64,000 bases of DNA from JOPF136 sp963773835 (GTDB lineage: Bacteria; Acidobacteriota; Terriglobia; Acidiferrales; UBA7541): NCBI GenBank assembly GCA_963773835.1, contig CAVZCQ010000001.1, positions 1,364,001 through 1,428,000 of the forward strand, read 5' to 3'. The notes below the pieces were generated by a model. That model worked only from the letters and a program-made list of their open reading frames with translations. It was not told the DNA's origin and did no database searches. Position numbers and translations under genes: made by a program. Numbering within the stretch: position 1 is the first letter of the stretch; each line of letters opens with the position of its first letter. Below are positions 50,873-58,066 of this stretch, in pieces.

Positions 50873-51179
50873 CTGGCAAGCATCTTTAATCCAGCGCCCC
50901 GTTGAAAGCACGAGGCCCCGATATGCGCCTTCCGCCGAATCAATCCGATATCCATAGCCGATCTCGTCTTATGTAAACTCAAACCGACACTCACACTTCC
51001 GCAATTTTCCCCGCTTTTTGCGCTTTTCCCAATATTGGGATTCCCTACCCGCCGAAGCAGCTATATCGCGCAGGAGGGTCTGCCCAGCGGTTCCGAGATC
51101 GGACTTGGGTGCTGCTCGGAAACGTCGCGGCTGGGCGTAAGGCTGGCGTCCTATTGCCCTGTTGGAGAATTGCTGTGTT

Positions 51180-51304
51180 ACTTCCCAGTGGCCCGTAATC
51201 CGTCCAGGATCGATGCGAAGCGCGGAGATCACTTCCTACAAGCCGACTTCACAGGACTAATGCCGCCGTGGAAGCCGGATAGCTTCCGGTTAGCCCACAA
51301 TCCG
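51180..51304 (+). repeat. Dispersed direct repeat R1, copy A
   Basis: About 125 bases in the gap after the AlkA-like gene. From 51191 to 51304 it aligns without gaps to 53363-53476, with 9 differences in 114 bases (about 92%). Both copies keep the same frame with the peptide core DAKRGDHFLQADFTGL. The two copies bracket the BNR-MoaD operon in direct orientation, 2,172 bases apart. The rest of 50790-51379 shows nothing recognisable. Confidence 0.8.
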
Positions 51305-51379
51305 TCCACTATCCGGGTGTGTCACTTCAACGAGTAGCGCGTTACACGTCCTAGTGACTAGGGAACGTCTACGCTGGCA

Positions 51380-52489
51380 TCACACGACCGCGACCTTGAC
51401 GTTGTAGATCGGGGGCAGCGAATCGAATAGGCAGTCCCACTGCTCACCACCCTCCCTCCCGATCCACAGCTGACCGGTCGTCGTGCCGAAGTAGAGTGCA
51501 GGTGCCTTGAGCCGGTCGATGTCCATCGCGTCGCGCAGGACGGTGAAGTAGCTCTGCTTCCTCGGCAACCCACGTGCGAGCCGACTCCACGACTCGCCGC
51601 CATTCTCGCTGCGCCACACCGCCGGCGCGCCGCCGGGACAGCAGCGCGTCGCCTCAAGCGGCATGACGTATACCGTATCGGCGTCGTGCGGGTGGACCAC
51701 GATAGGAAATCCGAAGTCCGACGGCAATCCCTTAGCGATCGACCGCCACGAGTGGCCGTAGTCGTCGCTGCGTAGTACTCCAATGCCCGGCCGGGGCCCG
51801 CCAGGCCCCGTCCAATCTGCCCATCCGCCGTGGTTCTGCATGTAGAGCCGGCCGGGCGCGTCGTCGTGCCGCGCGATCTTGTGAACGCACTGACCGAACT
51901 CGGGATAGGGGTCGGGCGCGAATCCGGCGCCGACGCCTTGATTGGACGCCCTGAATGTTTCGCCACCGTCCTCACTCAAATAGTGGCCGCCCGTTGAGAT
52001 GCCCAAGTGCACGCGATTCCCGTCGCGAAGGATCGTGTGCATGCAGAGCCCGCCATTGCCGGGTTGCCACTTGCGCGCGTGATCGTGGTTGCTAATGCCA
52101 GGCACTAGGTCCCACGAATCGCCACCGTCATGGCTCCTGAACAAGGACGCCGGCTCCACGCCGCACCATAGGTCCTTCTTGCCACTACCGGCCTCAAGTG
52201 CCCAGATGTTGACGAGCGCGCGGCCGTCGTCTTTGGGGAACGCTGGCGCTGATTTCGTCTCCGTGAAGCTTTTCCCCATGTCCGTCGAACGCAGCACTTT
52301 CATGCCGAAAAACGGATTGCAGCTCGAAGCATAGAGGCGCGGTGTTCCGCGCGCGTCGATCAGTGTCGAGTATACGGGGATGCCCGGGCCGAAGGGTCCG
52401 CGCAGAGCGAAGCTGCGCCTCGGCTTCGCGGCATCTGCGACGAACACGCCCTTCTTGGTGCCAATGGTGAGAATGATTCGATCCACCAT
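51380..52489 (-). CDS. BNR/sialidase-like beta-propeller protein
   Basis: A 369-residue propeller with Asp-box (BNR) repeats: VLRSTDMGKSFTETKSAP, LFRSHDGGDSWDLVPGI, YLSEDGGETFRASNQG, VLRSDDYGHSWRSIAKGL, VWRSENGGESWSRLARGL. No signal peptide is visible, so it is likely cytoplasmic. Catalytic sialidase residues were not seen, so enzymatic activity is not claimed. GGAGG inside the end of the MoaD-like gene is its ribosome site. The propeller plus ThiS/MoaD pair recurs in bacteria (recollection, to be verified). Confidence 0.85.
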   Translation of the reverse strand: MVDRIILTIGTKKGVFVADAAKPRRSFALRGPFGPGIPVYSTLIDARGTPRLYASSCNPFFGMKVLRSTDMGKSFTETKSAPAFPKDDGRALVNIWALEAGSGKKDLWCGVEPASLFRSHDGGDSWDLVPGISNHDHARKWQPGNGGLCMHTILRDGNRVHLGISTGGHYLSEDGGETFRASNQGVGAGFAPDPYPEFGQCVHKIARHDDAPGRLYMQNHGGWADWTGPGGPRPGIGVLRSDDYGHSWRSIAKGLPSDFGFPIVVHPHDADTVYVMPLEATRCCPGGAPAVWRSENGGESWSRLARGLPRKQSYFTVLRDAMDIDRLKAPALYFGTTTGQLWIGREGGEQWDCLFDSLPPIYNVKVAVV

Positions 52490-52491
52490 CT

Positions 52492-52779
52492 TTAGCCTCC
52501 TGAAACCGCCGGCAGGATCGTGACCACGTCCCCCGGCGCCAGCGTCGTGTCGACCCCGTTGAGGTCGCGCACATTGTCCGAGTTCACGAACACGTTCAGG
52601 TGCCGGCGTACCGTCCCCGTTTCGTCACAGACATTGCGATACAAAGCGGACTGGCTCCGCTGGAGGTCCTCAAGTGCGGCGCGCACGGTGTCTGCCGAGA
52701 TCGAGAGTTGCGCTGCGCCCGCACAGTACGTGCGCAGCGGACCTGGGACGTGAATCGTGATGGTCGGCGCCGGAACCAT
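52492..52779 (-). CDS. MoaD/ThiS-family ubiquitin-like sulfur carrier protein
   Basis: A 95-residue beta-grasp protein. The conserved features are the N-terminal strand TITIHVPGPLRTYCAGAAQL, the body HLNVFVNSDNVRDLNGVDTT and the C-terminus LAPGDVVTILPAVSGG ending in a Gly-Gly tail, the site of adenylation and thiocarboxylation in MoaD and ThiS. ATG 52779 was chosen because it begins at the domain; the frame upstream is repeat-like sequence. Two bases separate its stop from the propeller start. No E1-like MoeB/ThiF gene or molybdopterin gene is adjacent, so its partner is unknown. Confidence 0.85.
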   Translation of the reverse strand: MVPAPTITIHVPGPLRTYCAGAAQLSISADTVRAALEDLQRSQSALYRNVCDETGTVRRHLNVFVNSDNVRDLNGVDTTLAPGDVVTILPAVSGG

Positions 52780-52916
52780 AGTGTGAAACTTATCACTGGC
52801 GGTTGGGACGATGCAACCAACGCGATTGCAGACTGTGGGATCTGGCTCTGCTGCCGGTGTCCCGTAGACGTGAATCAAGTCGCCATCCGCTCGCGGTTAA
52901 GTCCTGAGCTACGGCG

Positions 52917-52968
52917 AACCCGGAAGTTATCAGCTCGTCGGTCTGGTTGGTACCGACAAACGCGCTTG
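52917..52968 (+). repeat. Dispersed direct repeat R2, copy A
   Basis: Fifty-two bases (AACCCGGAAGTTATCAGCTC onward) match 54505-54556 with 5 differences (about 90%). Both copies share a reading frame with the peptide core NPEVISS.V.LVPTNAL. A further weaker similarity lies just downstream (GATGGTCGGCAACTCCGA near 53060 versus a related string near 54582). The interval 52780-53642 contains this repeat and R1 copy B, with no gene recognised. Confidence 0.7.
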
Positions 52969-53351
52969 CGTCCATTCATGGGGTAGTCCCCGGATTGTCG
53001 CCTACACGGAAGTTAGCGACAAACGGCGTTGTGGGAAGTCACGAACGACGGTTCCGGATGGATGGTCGGCAACTCCGAAGTAGTCATCGGCGCGATTTGC
53101 CCGCACACCTTTGGCCGTGCAATCAACCGACGTCTCGGCCTCACTGTCTCAGAATAAGGGTTCACTCCATGGATTTGCGTGCCGATGAGGTGAACCCCTT
53201 GTTGAGACAATCTCCGTTGGCACACTGGCACACCAGTCCACGCGCTAAAGCCGAATTTTGCCTTGCCACCCCACAGCCCATTGCAGCACCAGCCTTCAGA
53301 ACGAGAGCCGTCGCCGGCTAACTTCCCAGAACAGACCTCGTGCCCGGCATT

Positions 53352-53476
53352 ACTTCCGGTTTGCCCGTAATCCGTCCAGAGTCGATGCCAAGCGTGGAGA
53401 TCACTTCCTACAAGCCGACTTCACAGGACTGATCCCGCCGTCGAAGCCGGATAGCTTCTGGTTAGCCGACAATCCG
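53352..53476 (+). repeat. Dispersed direct repeat R1, copy B
   Basis: Second copy of R1, in the gene-free interval upstream of the MoaD-like gene. It contains the hairpin GAAGC-CGGATA-GCTTC also present in copy A. The substitutions against copy A include both silent and amino-acid-changing ones if the shared frame is real. No known transposon ends were seen at its borders. Confidence 0.8.
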
Positions 53477-53642
53477 CGCAGTGACCTGGTCGAAGCACTG
53501 TGAGTGCTATGGCCATTTCACGCCAGCAACGCATGCCAGGGCAAAATCTGGCCAAACGAGCAAAGCCGGCTGGTGTCGGACCAGCGGCGAGCGGCTTTAA
53601 ATGACGCTTAACGCCGGAGTTGTCAAACGCCAGTAATGCAGA

Positions 53643-54356
53643 CTAAACAGCCGCCAACGATGAGGCTGCTGCGCCCAGCGGTTGCGGCTTAGCGCCCTTG
53701 ATCAGGAGCCACAGCATGATCGCCAGCTCTCCGAGCATGGCGGGGAAGGCGCTGTTAAAGACCCTCGCCTCGTATTGCGGGAATAGCAAGCCCATAAAGC
53801 TGACGGCCAGATAGGCGAAGCAGTTGATGATCAGCCAGACGCCCAGGACCCGGGGAAGGAAGCGTGACCGGTACACCAGCAGGCCGAAGGGAAAGAGCCA
53901 TAGGCCCCAAAAGATCTCGTTGGCAACGACGCCGCCGTGATGCAGACGGAGGAACAGCATGGCGAGGGCGTCGCGCTGCGGTTTGTCGAATACGGAGAGG
54001 AAATCGGCGCCACGCACGAGCAGGAGGGCAGCGACGTCGTTCAGCGTGTTGAGGAAGTAGATTGGCGTCACCATCAGACTCCCCAGGATCACCATTAGTC
54101 GAGCGAGGTCCTGGTCCACTCCCTTGAACAGCCGGTACAGAGCCAGGGTGAGGAAGATAACCATGGTCCCGGTGAGCAGGTCGCCGACGATTCCCAGACG
54201 GAAGAGCAACTCGTGCGCGGCAATGTTGTTGGCCGTCGCGGTCGCGTTCCCGGTCACGAACAAAGTGTTGGGAATATAGACGAGGCGGAGGGGAGCACCT
54301 AGCAGGGATAGATAGAGCAACCCTGCGACTCTCCCTGGGTTGTGGGTTGAGCTCAT
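53643..54356 (-). CDS. DUF4386 domain-containing membrane protein
   Basis: A 237-residue protein with six or so membrane segments (VAGLLYLSLLGAPLRLVYIP, LFRLGIVGDLLTGTMVIFLT, FWGLWLFPFGLLVYRSRFLP, VLGVWLIINCFAYLAVSF). The string HHGGVVANEIFWGLWLFPFG is typical of DUF4386. The family is uncharacterised. It sits alone between repeats R1/R2, so it may be part of the same accessory island. Confidence 0.85.
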   Translation of the reverse strand: MSSTHNPGRVAGLLYLSLLGAPLRLVYIPNTLFVTGNATATANNIAAHELLFRLGIVGDLLTGTMVIFLTLALYRLFKGVDQDLARLMVILGSLMVTPIYFLNTLNDVAALLLVRGADFLSVFDKPQRDALAMLFLRLHHGGVVANEIFWGLWLFPFGLLVYRSRFLPRVLGVWLIINCFAYLAVSFMGLLFPQYEARVFNSAFPAMLGELAIMLWLLIKGAKPQPLGAAASSLAAV

Positions 54357-54504
54357 GTTCCCTCCCTTGTAAGGGGCTAGTGTAAGGGTCTACCCGGAGA
54401 TACGGCGAAGGCTGTCGAAAAGTTTCGCCGCACGACGAAAACAGGCGATTGCGCTCGCAACCTCTGCAACCAAGTCTGGGACGGATTCTGGTCGTATGAC
54501 GGGC

Positions 54505-54556
54505 AACCCGGAAGTTATCAGCTCGCCCGTTGGGTTAGTACCGACAAACGCGCTTG
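54505..54556 (+). repeat. Dispersed direct repeat R2, copy B
   Basis: Copy of R2 in the gene-free stretch upstream of the DUF4386 gene. It matches 52917-52968 at 47 of 52 bases, with constant offset 1,588, so there are no gaps. The surrounding sequence is not protein-like apart from the shared core. Confidence 0.7.
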
Positions 54557-55058
54557 TATTGACTGGTCTGGCCAGCTTCCAGATGGTCGGCAGCTCGGAA
54601 ACAACCGTGATCCTGCGTGTCAGGGGTGACCGGGGACCGCCCGGCTTCTTTGACCTGGCAGTCCCCGCAAGGGAGATGCCTCTTCAGACGAGTGGTGCCT
54701 TTGGTCACCACGAGGGCCCCGCACTCGCTCTCCTCTTCCTCCCGCTCGCCACTGGCCACTGCCTCAGACAGCCGCCACCCCTTAGGCCGCGATCCGCGTC
54801 GAAACTAGACCCTGTGCGCCGGGCGCACAACCCAGTCTAATGCGTCCGATTTGCCCGCCCCGCCCGTTTGCCCTCCCATCTCGTCCTCTTTGCGTCCCTT
54901 CGCGCCTTGGCGGCTTTGCGAGAGGCTCCCCCTCCCCGCTCCCGCCTCACCCCTGCCAGCCATCCCCCCTTAGCTCGAAAGGATCGCCGCTTACAACCCT
55001 GTTGCCCCGGGGGCACAACCCCTTTTAGCGCGTTCCCTCCGAGCCCGGTCGTGTGAGG

Positions 55059-55092
55059 GCGGGGGCAGACAGGCAAGAATGCCTGTCCCACT
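55059..55092 (-). repeat. REP-like hairpin element, family 2, copy 2
   Basis: The core GACAGGCA-AGAA-TGCCTGTC (55068-55087) is, read on the minus strand, nearly identical to the copy at 50839 over about 33 bases, including the flanks. It lies 27 bases beyond the coaX stop and is oriented the same way with respect to its upstream gene. Confidence 0.8.
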
Positions 55093-55118
55093 TCCTGCTT
55101 TTAACCCCTGTTCCTCCC

Positions 55119-55961
55119 TTACTTCCTTGCGCGTTTTGCGCCCTCGGAGGGCGAATCCTTCCGTGCTGCTGAATCCTTCCGCTCCACTGCGTCTTTCTCC
55201 CTGTTCCTCTCCCAGATAATCCGCAGCCCGTCGAGTGTCAGAAATTCGTCCACCGCTTCAACGTGCTTCGACCCGCGTGCCACCAGCGCGGCCTGTCCTC
55301 CGGTGGCGACCACATGCGTTCCGCTGCCCATTTGCTGTTTCATGCGCGCCACAATTCCGTCCACCAGATCCACGTAGCCGTAGAACAGCCCTGCCTGCAT
55401 CGAAGCCACCGTATTCGTCCCGATGATTTTCCCCGGGTCTTTGATTTCCACGCGCGGCAGGCGCGCCGTGCGCGCAAATAGCGCCTCCGAGGCAATCCCC
55501 ATCCCCGGCACGATGACTCCGCCTAGGTATTCCCCGCGCTCTGATATCGCGTCAAACGTAATCGCCGTTCCGAAATCCACGACGATGCACGGCCCGCCGT
55601 ATTTCACGTGCGCCGCCACGGCATTCACCACGCGGTCCGCACCCACCTCTGACGGGTTGTCATAGAACACCGGCACTCCCGTGCGCACTCCCGGCTCCAC
55701 AAACAGCGCCTTGGTCCCGAAATATTTTTCCGACATTTCCTCCAGAGTCGAATTCAGCGGCGGCACCACCGAGCTGATGATGATTCCTTCCAGTTTCTCC
55801 TGCTCCAGGCCCGCGTTTGCGAACAGGCTGCGCGCCAGGATCCCGTATTCGTCCACCGTCTGGTTCCGCGCCGTGGTCAGCCGCCAGTGCGCGGCCAGGC
55901 GTTCCCCTTTGTACACGCCCAGCACGGTGTTCGTGTTGCCGATGTCGATGGTCAGCAGCAT
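55119..55961 (-). CDS. coaX: Type III pantothenate kinase
   Basis: The first enzyme of coenzyme A synthesis. The 280-residue protein starts MLLTIDIGNTNTVLGVYKGE, the CoaX P-loop, and has NPSEVGADRVVNAVAAHVKY, CIVVDFGTAITFDAISERGE, YLGGVIVPGMGIASEALFA and VVATGGQAALVA. The C-terminal 25 residues are a charged tail (AVERKDSAARKDSPSEGAKR), longer than usual. It is last in the order nadC, birA, coaX, separated from birA by a REP-like element. Confidence 0.95.
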   Translation of the reverse strand: MLLTIDIGNTNTVLGVYKGERLAAHWRLTTARNQTVDEYGILARSLFANAGLEQEKLEGIIISSVVPPLNSTLEEMSEKYFGTKALFVEPGVRTGVPVFYDNPSEVGADRVVNAVAAHVKYGGPCIVVDFGTAITFDAISERGEYLGGVIVPGMGIASEALFARTARLPRVEIKDPGKIIGTNTVASMQAGLFYGYVDLVDGIVARMKQQMGSGTHVVATGGQAALVARGSKHVEAVDEFLTLDGLRIIWERNREKDAVERKDSAARKDSPSEGAKRARK

Positions 55962-56003
55962 ATTTCAGGGCCTCACGTACATTTCCCGCCAGCCATCGCA
56001 GGA

Positions 56004-56023
56004 GACAGGCAGGAATGCCTGTC
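56004..56023 (-). repeat. REP-like hairpin element, family 2, copy 3
   Basis: GACAGGCA-GGAA-TGCCTGTC, a perfect 8-bp inverted repeat five bases after the birA stop and upstream of coaX, with flanks related to the other two copies (TAGGACAGG on the minus strand). It may separate birA and coaX expression. Confidence 0.75.
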
Positions 56024-56028
56024 CTACC

Positions 56029-57042
56029 TCAGGCCTCGCGCACGTCACCTGCAAGCACCGGCTCCGTTTTCCCATTCTCCCGCCGCACGCGGAGCACGCC
56101 CGTAGGCTCCAGGCCCGCAGTCGTGGCCAGGAACGTCTCCTTCGCCGTGGCCACGCGGACCCGTTTTCCCTCGCAGTAGCTGGACACTTCTGAGAATCTC
56201 CGCAAAATGGCCTCGCCGCCCTGCCGCAAGAACTGATTGTAGTATCCGTCCAGCGCGCGAAGAATCCGCACCACGAGGTCGCTCCGCGATTGCGTCCGTC
56301 CCGTTTCCATCCGCAGCGATGTGGCCAGCCCGCGCAACTCCGCCGGAAGGGCTTCGTGGTTCACATTGATGCCGATTCCCACGACCACAAAATGGACGCG
56401 GTCCGGCTCCGCATGCATTTCCGTCAGAATGCCGCCGAATTTTTTTCCATTGAGCAGCAGGTCGTTCGGCCAGCGCAGATCCGGCGCGGCGCCGGTCTGT
56501 TCCGCCACGGCGTCCCGCGCCGCCAACCCGGCAGCCAGGGTGATCAGCGGAGCCTCCACGGGCGTGAGCGCGGGCCGCAGCAGCACGCTCATGTAAATGC
56601 CGTTCGATTTCTCGGAATGCCACGCGCGGCCCACGCGCCCGCGCCCCGCCGTCTGCTGCTCCGCCAGCACCACCGAACCGTGCGGCGCCCCGGCGTGCCC
56701 CATTTCGAGCGCCGCGTCGTTGGTTGAACCGATGGTGAAAAAATGGTGCATGTGCTTCCCGAAGGGCATTCCCTCCAGCCGCCGGCGTAGCGCCGCGGGA
56801 ATCAGCACGTCCGCCGATTTCTGCAGGTGATAGCCCGTTCGCGCGTGGCCTTTCACGTCCACGCCCAGCGCCCTCAGTTTGTTCACCCAGTGCCGCACGG
56901 TATGCCGGCTCACGCCGATCTGTTTTGCCATCCGCGTTCCGCTCACCACGATCATGGGGTTGGCCGACAACAGTTGCAGCAGTTCCAGGATTTTTCGGTC
57001 GGTTGTTTCGGGCACCGTGCGGGTGGCGGAGGTATTGCCCAT
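56029..57042 (-). CDS. birA: Biotin--[acetyl-CoA-carboxylase] ligase with N-terminal winged helix (BirA)
   Basis: A 337-residue bifunctional BirA. The N-terminal helix-turn-helix (KILELLQLLSANPMIVVSGT, RMAKQIGVSRHTVRHWVNKL) marks a group II enzyme that can repress biotin genes. The ligase core shows ITIGSTND-like FFTIGSTNDAALEMG, the biotinyl-AMP motif AEQQTAGRGRVGRAWHSEKS, LRWPNDLLLNGKKFGGILTE and VGIGINVN, then a C-terminal SH3-like part. ATG 57042 was chosen over 57081. It follows nadC by 13 bp. Confidence 0.95.
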   Translation of the reverse strand: MGNTSATRTVPETTDRKILELLQLLSANPMIVVSGTRMAKQIGVSRHTVRHWVNKLRALGVDVKGHARTGYHLQKSADVLIPAALRRRLEGMPFGKHMHHFFTIGSTNDAALEMGHAGAPHGSVVLAEQQTAGRGRVGRAWHSEKSNGIYMSVLLRPALTPVEAPLITLAAGLAARDAVAEQTGAAPDLRWPNDLLLNGKKFGGILTEMHAEPDRVHFVVVGIGINVNHEALPAELRGLATSLRMETGRTQSRSDLVVRILRALDGYYNQFLRQGGEAILRRFSEVSSYCEGKRVRVATAKETFLATTAGLEPTGVLRVRRENGKTEPVLAGDVREA

Positions 57043-57055
57043 GTCGTGTGCGAGC

Positions 57056-57985
57056 TTACAGGCGCAGCGGCGATTCGACAAGCAGGCTGAGGTCCGCGGA
57101 AGGCGCAGAATGCGTGAGCGCGCCCACCGCCATGTAGTCCGCTCCGGCTGCCGCGTATGCGCGCACGTTTTCCAGCGTCACGCCCCCGGATAGTTCCAGG
57201 ACGCATCCGGCCCGCAGTCCGCGCGCCAGCGCCACGAGACGCGCGGCCTCGGCCGGCGTCGTATTGTCCAGCAGCAGCGAATCTGCGCCTGCGTCCAGCG
57301 CCTCGCGCAGTTCCGCCTCGTTGCGCACTTCTATCTGGATGGGTACCGCTTCGTCCCACTGCGCCGCGCGTGGTGGCGCGAACGATTCGTATGCCGTTGT
57401 CTCGGGATGGCCATCGGGGCAGGGAAGGAACGCCCGCGCCCGCCGCAGCGCCTCCCGCACGCTCCCTGCCGCCGCGATGTGGTTCTCTTTAATCAGCATC
57501 GCGTCGTAGAGCCCCATGCGGTGGTTTTCGCCCCCGCCCATCCGCACCGCGTATTTTTCCAGGCGTCGTAGCAGCGGCAGAGTCTTCCGCGTATCGCGGA
57601 TTTTCGTTTTCGTTCCTGCCACCGCACGCACAAACTCCCGGGTCAGCGTTGCGACTCCTGAAAGATGGCACAACAGGTTCAGCGCCGTGCGCTCGCCCGT
57701 GAGCAGCGCCCGCGCGCCGCATTCCACGCGCGCGAGCACGGCATTTGCAGCGGCCTCATCGCCCTCGGCCACCTTCGCATCGATCCGTGCCGCAGGATCG
57801 AGCGCGCGAAACACGCGTTCCGCCAGCGGGAGTCCTGCCACAATCAGCTCGCGCCGCGCCAGAATTTGTGCGCGGGCCCGCGCGTCCGCGGGCACAATCG
57901 CGCGCGCGGTCAGGTCGCCTGCGCCGATGTCTTCATCCAGCGCAGCCTGAATAAAAAACGCAATTTCGGCCGATTCCCAATCCAT
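57056..57985 (-). CDS. nadC: Nicotinate-nucleotide pyrophosphorylase (carboxylating)
   Basis: Makes nicotinate mononucleotide from quinolinate in NAD synthesis. The 309-residue protein shows EDIGAGDLTARAIVPADARA, ALNLLCHLSGVATLTREFVR, IRDTRKTLPLLRRLEKYAVR, MGGGENHRMGLYDAMLIKEN and LELSGGVTLENVRAYAAAGA then DYMAVGALTHS, all family signatures. It precedes birA and coaX; NadA and NadB are not in the window. Confidence 0.95.
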   Translation of the reverse strand: MDWESAEIAFFIQAALDEDIGAGDLTARAIVPADARARAQILARRELIVAGLPLAERVFRALDPAARIDAKVAEGDEAAANAVLARVECGARALLTGERTALNLLCHLSGVATLTREFVRAVAGTKTKIRDTRKTLPLLRRLEKYAVRMGGGENHRMGLYDAMLIKENHIAAAGSVREALRRARAFLPCPDGHPETTAYESFAPPRAAQWDEAVPIQIEVRNEAELREALDAGADSLLLDNTTPAEAARLVALARGLRAGCVLELSGGVTLENVRAYAAAGADYMAVGALTHSAPSADLSLLVESPLRL

Positions 57986-57986
57986 G

Positions 57987-58012
57987 GTAGCGCCGGCTTC
58001 CAGCCGGCGTAG
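57987..58012. repeat. REP-like palindrome, family 3
   Basis: GTAG-CGCCGGCT-TCC-AGCCGGCG-TAG, a perfect 8-bp inverted repeat in the gap between valS and nadC. It differs in sequence from the other two palindrome families in the window, but is of similar size and also lies at a gene boundary. Confidence 0.7.
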
Positions 58013-58066
58013 TTTCCTGCTATGCGGTGGGCGATGTCCACTCGTCTGGCCGCGCGCGCGCGTCCC

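Larger units (their letters stand above)
54357..55118. other. Gene-free stretch rich in dispersed repeats
   Basis: About 760 bases with no convincing gene. It contains R2 copy B (54505-54556), a TTTGCG-repeated segment (about 54888-54920; CTTTGCGTCCCTTCGCGCCT then TGGCGGCTTTGCG) and a REP-like hairpin at 55059-55092. It looks like a landing zone for repeats between the island and coaX. Confidence 0.5.

Noticed and set aside
51035..51337. A 100-codon plus-strand frame containing repeat R1 copy A as a gene
   Set aside because: Outside the shared core the frame does not match its counterpart at 53258-53503, so a real gene is unproven.
54888..54920. Short TTTGCG-rich segment as part of a gene
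   Set aside because: It resembles a common low-complexity intergenic repeat (CGCAAAG/CTTTGCG type) and has no supporting frame.
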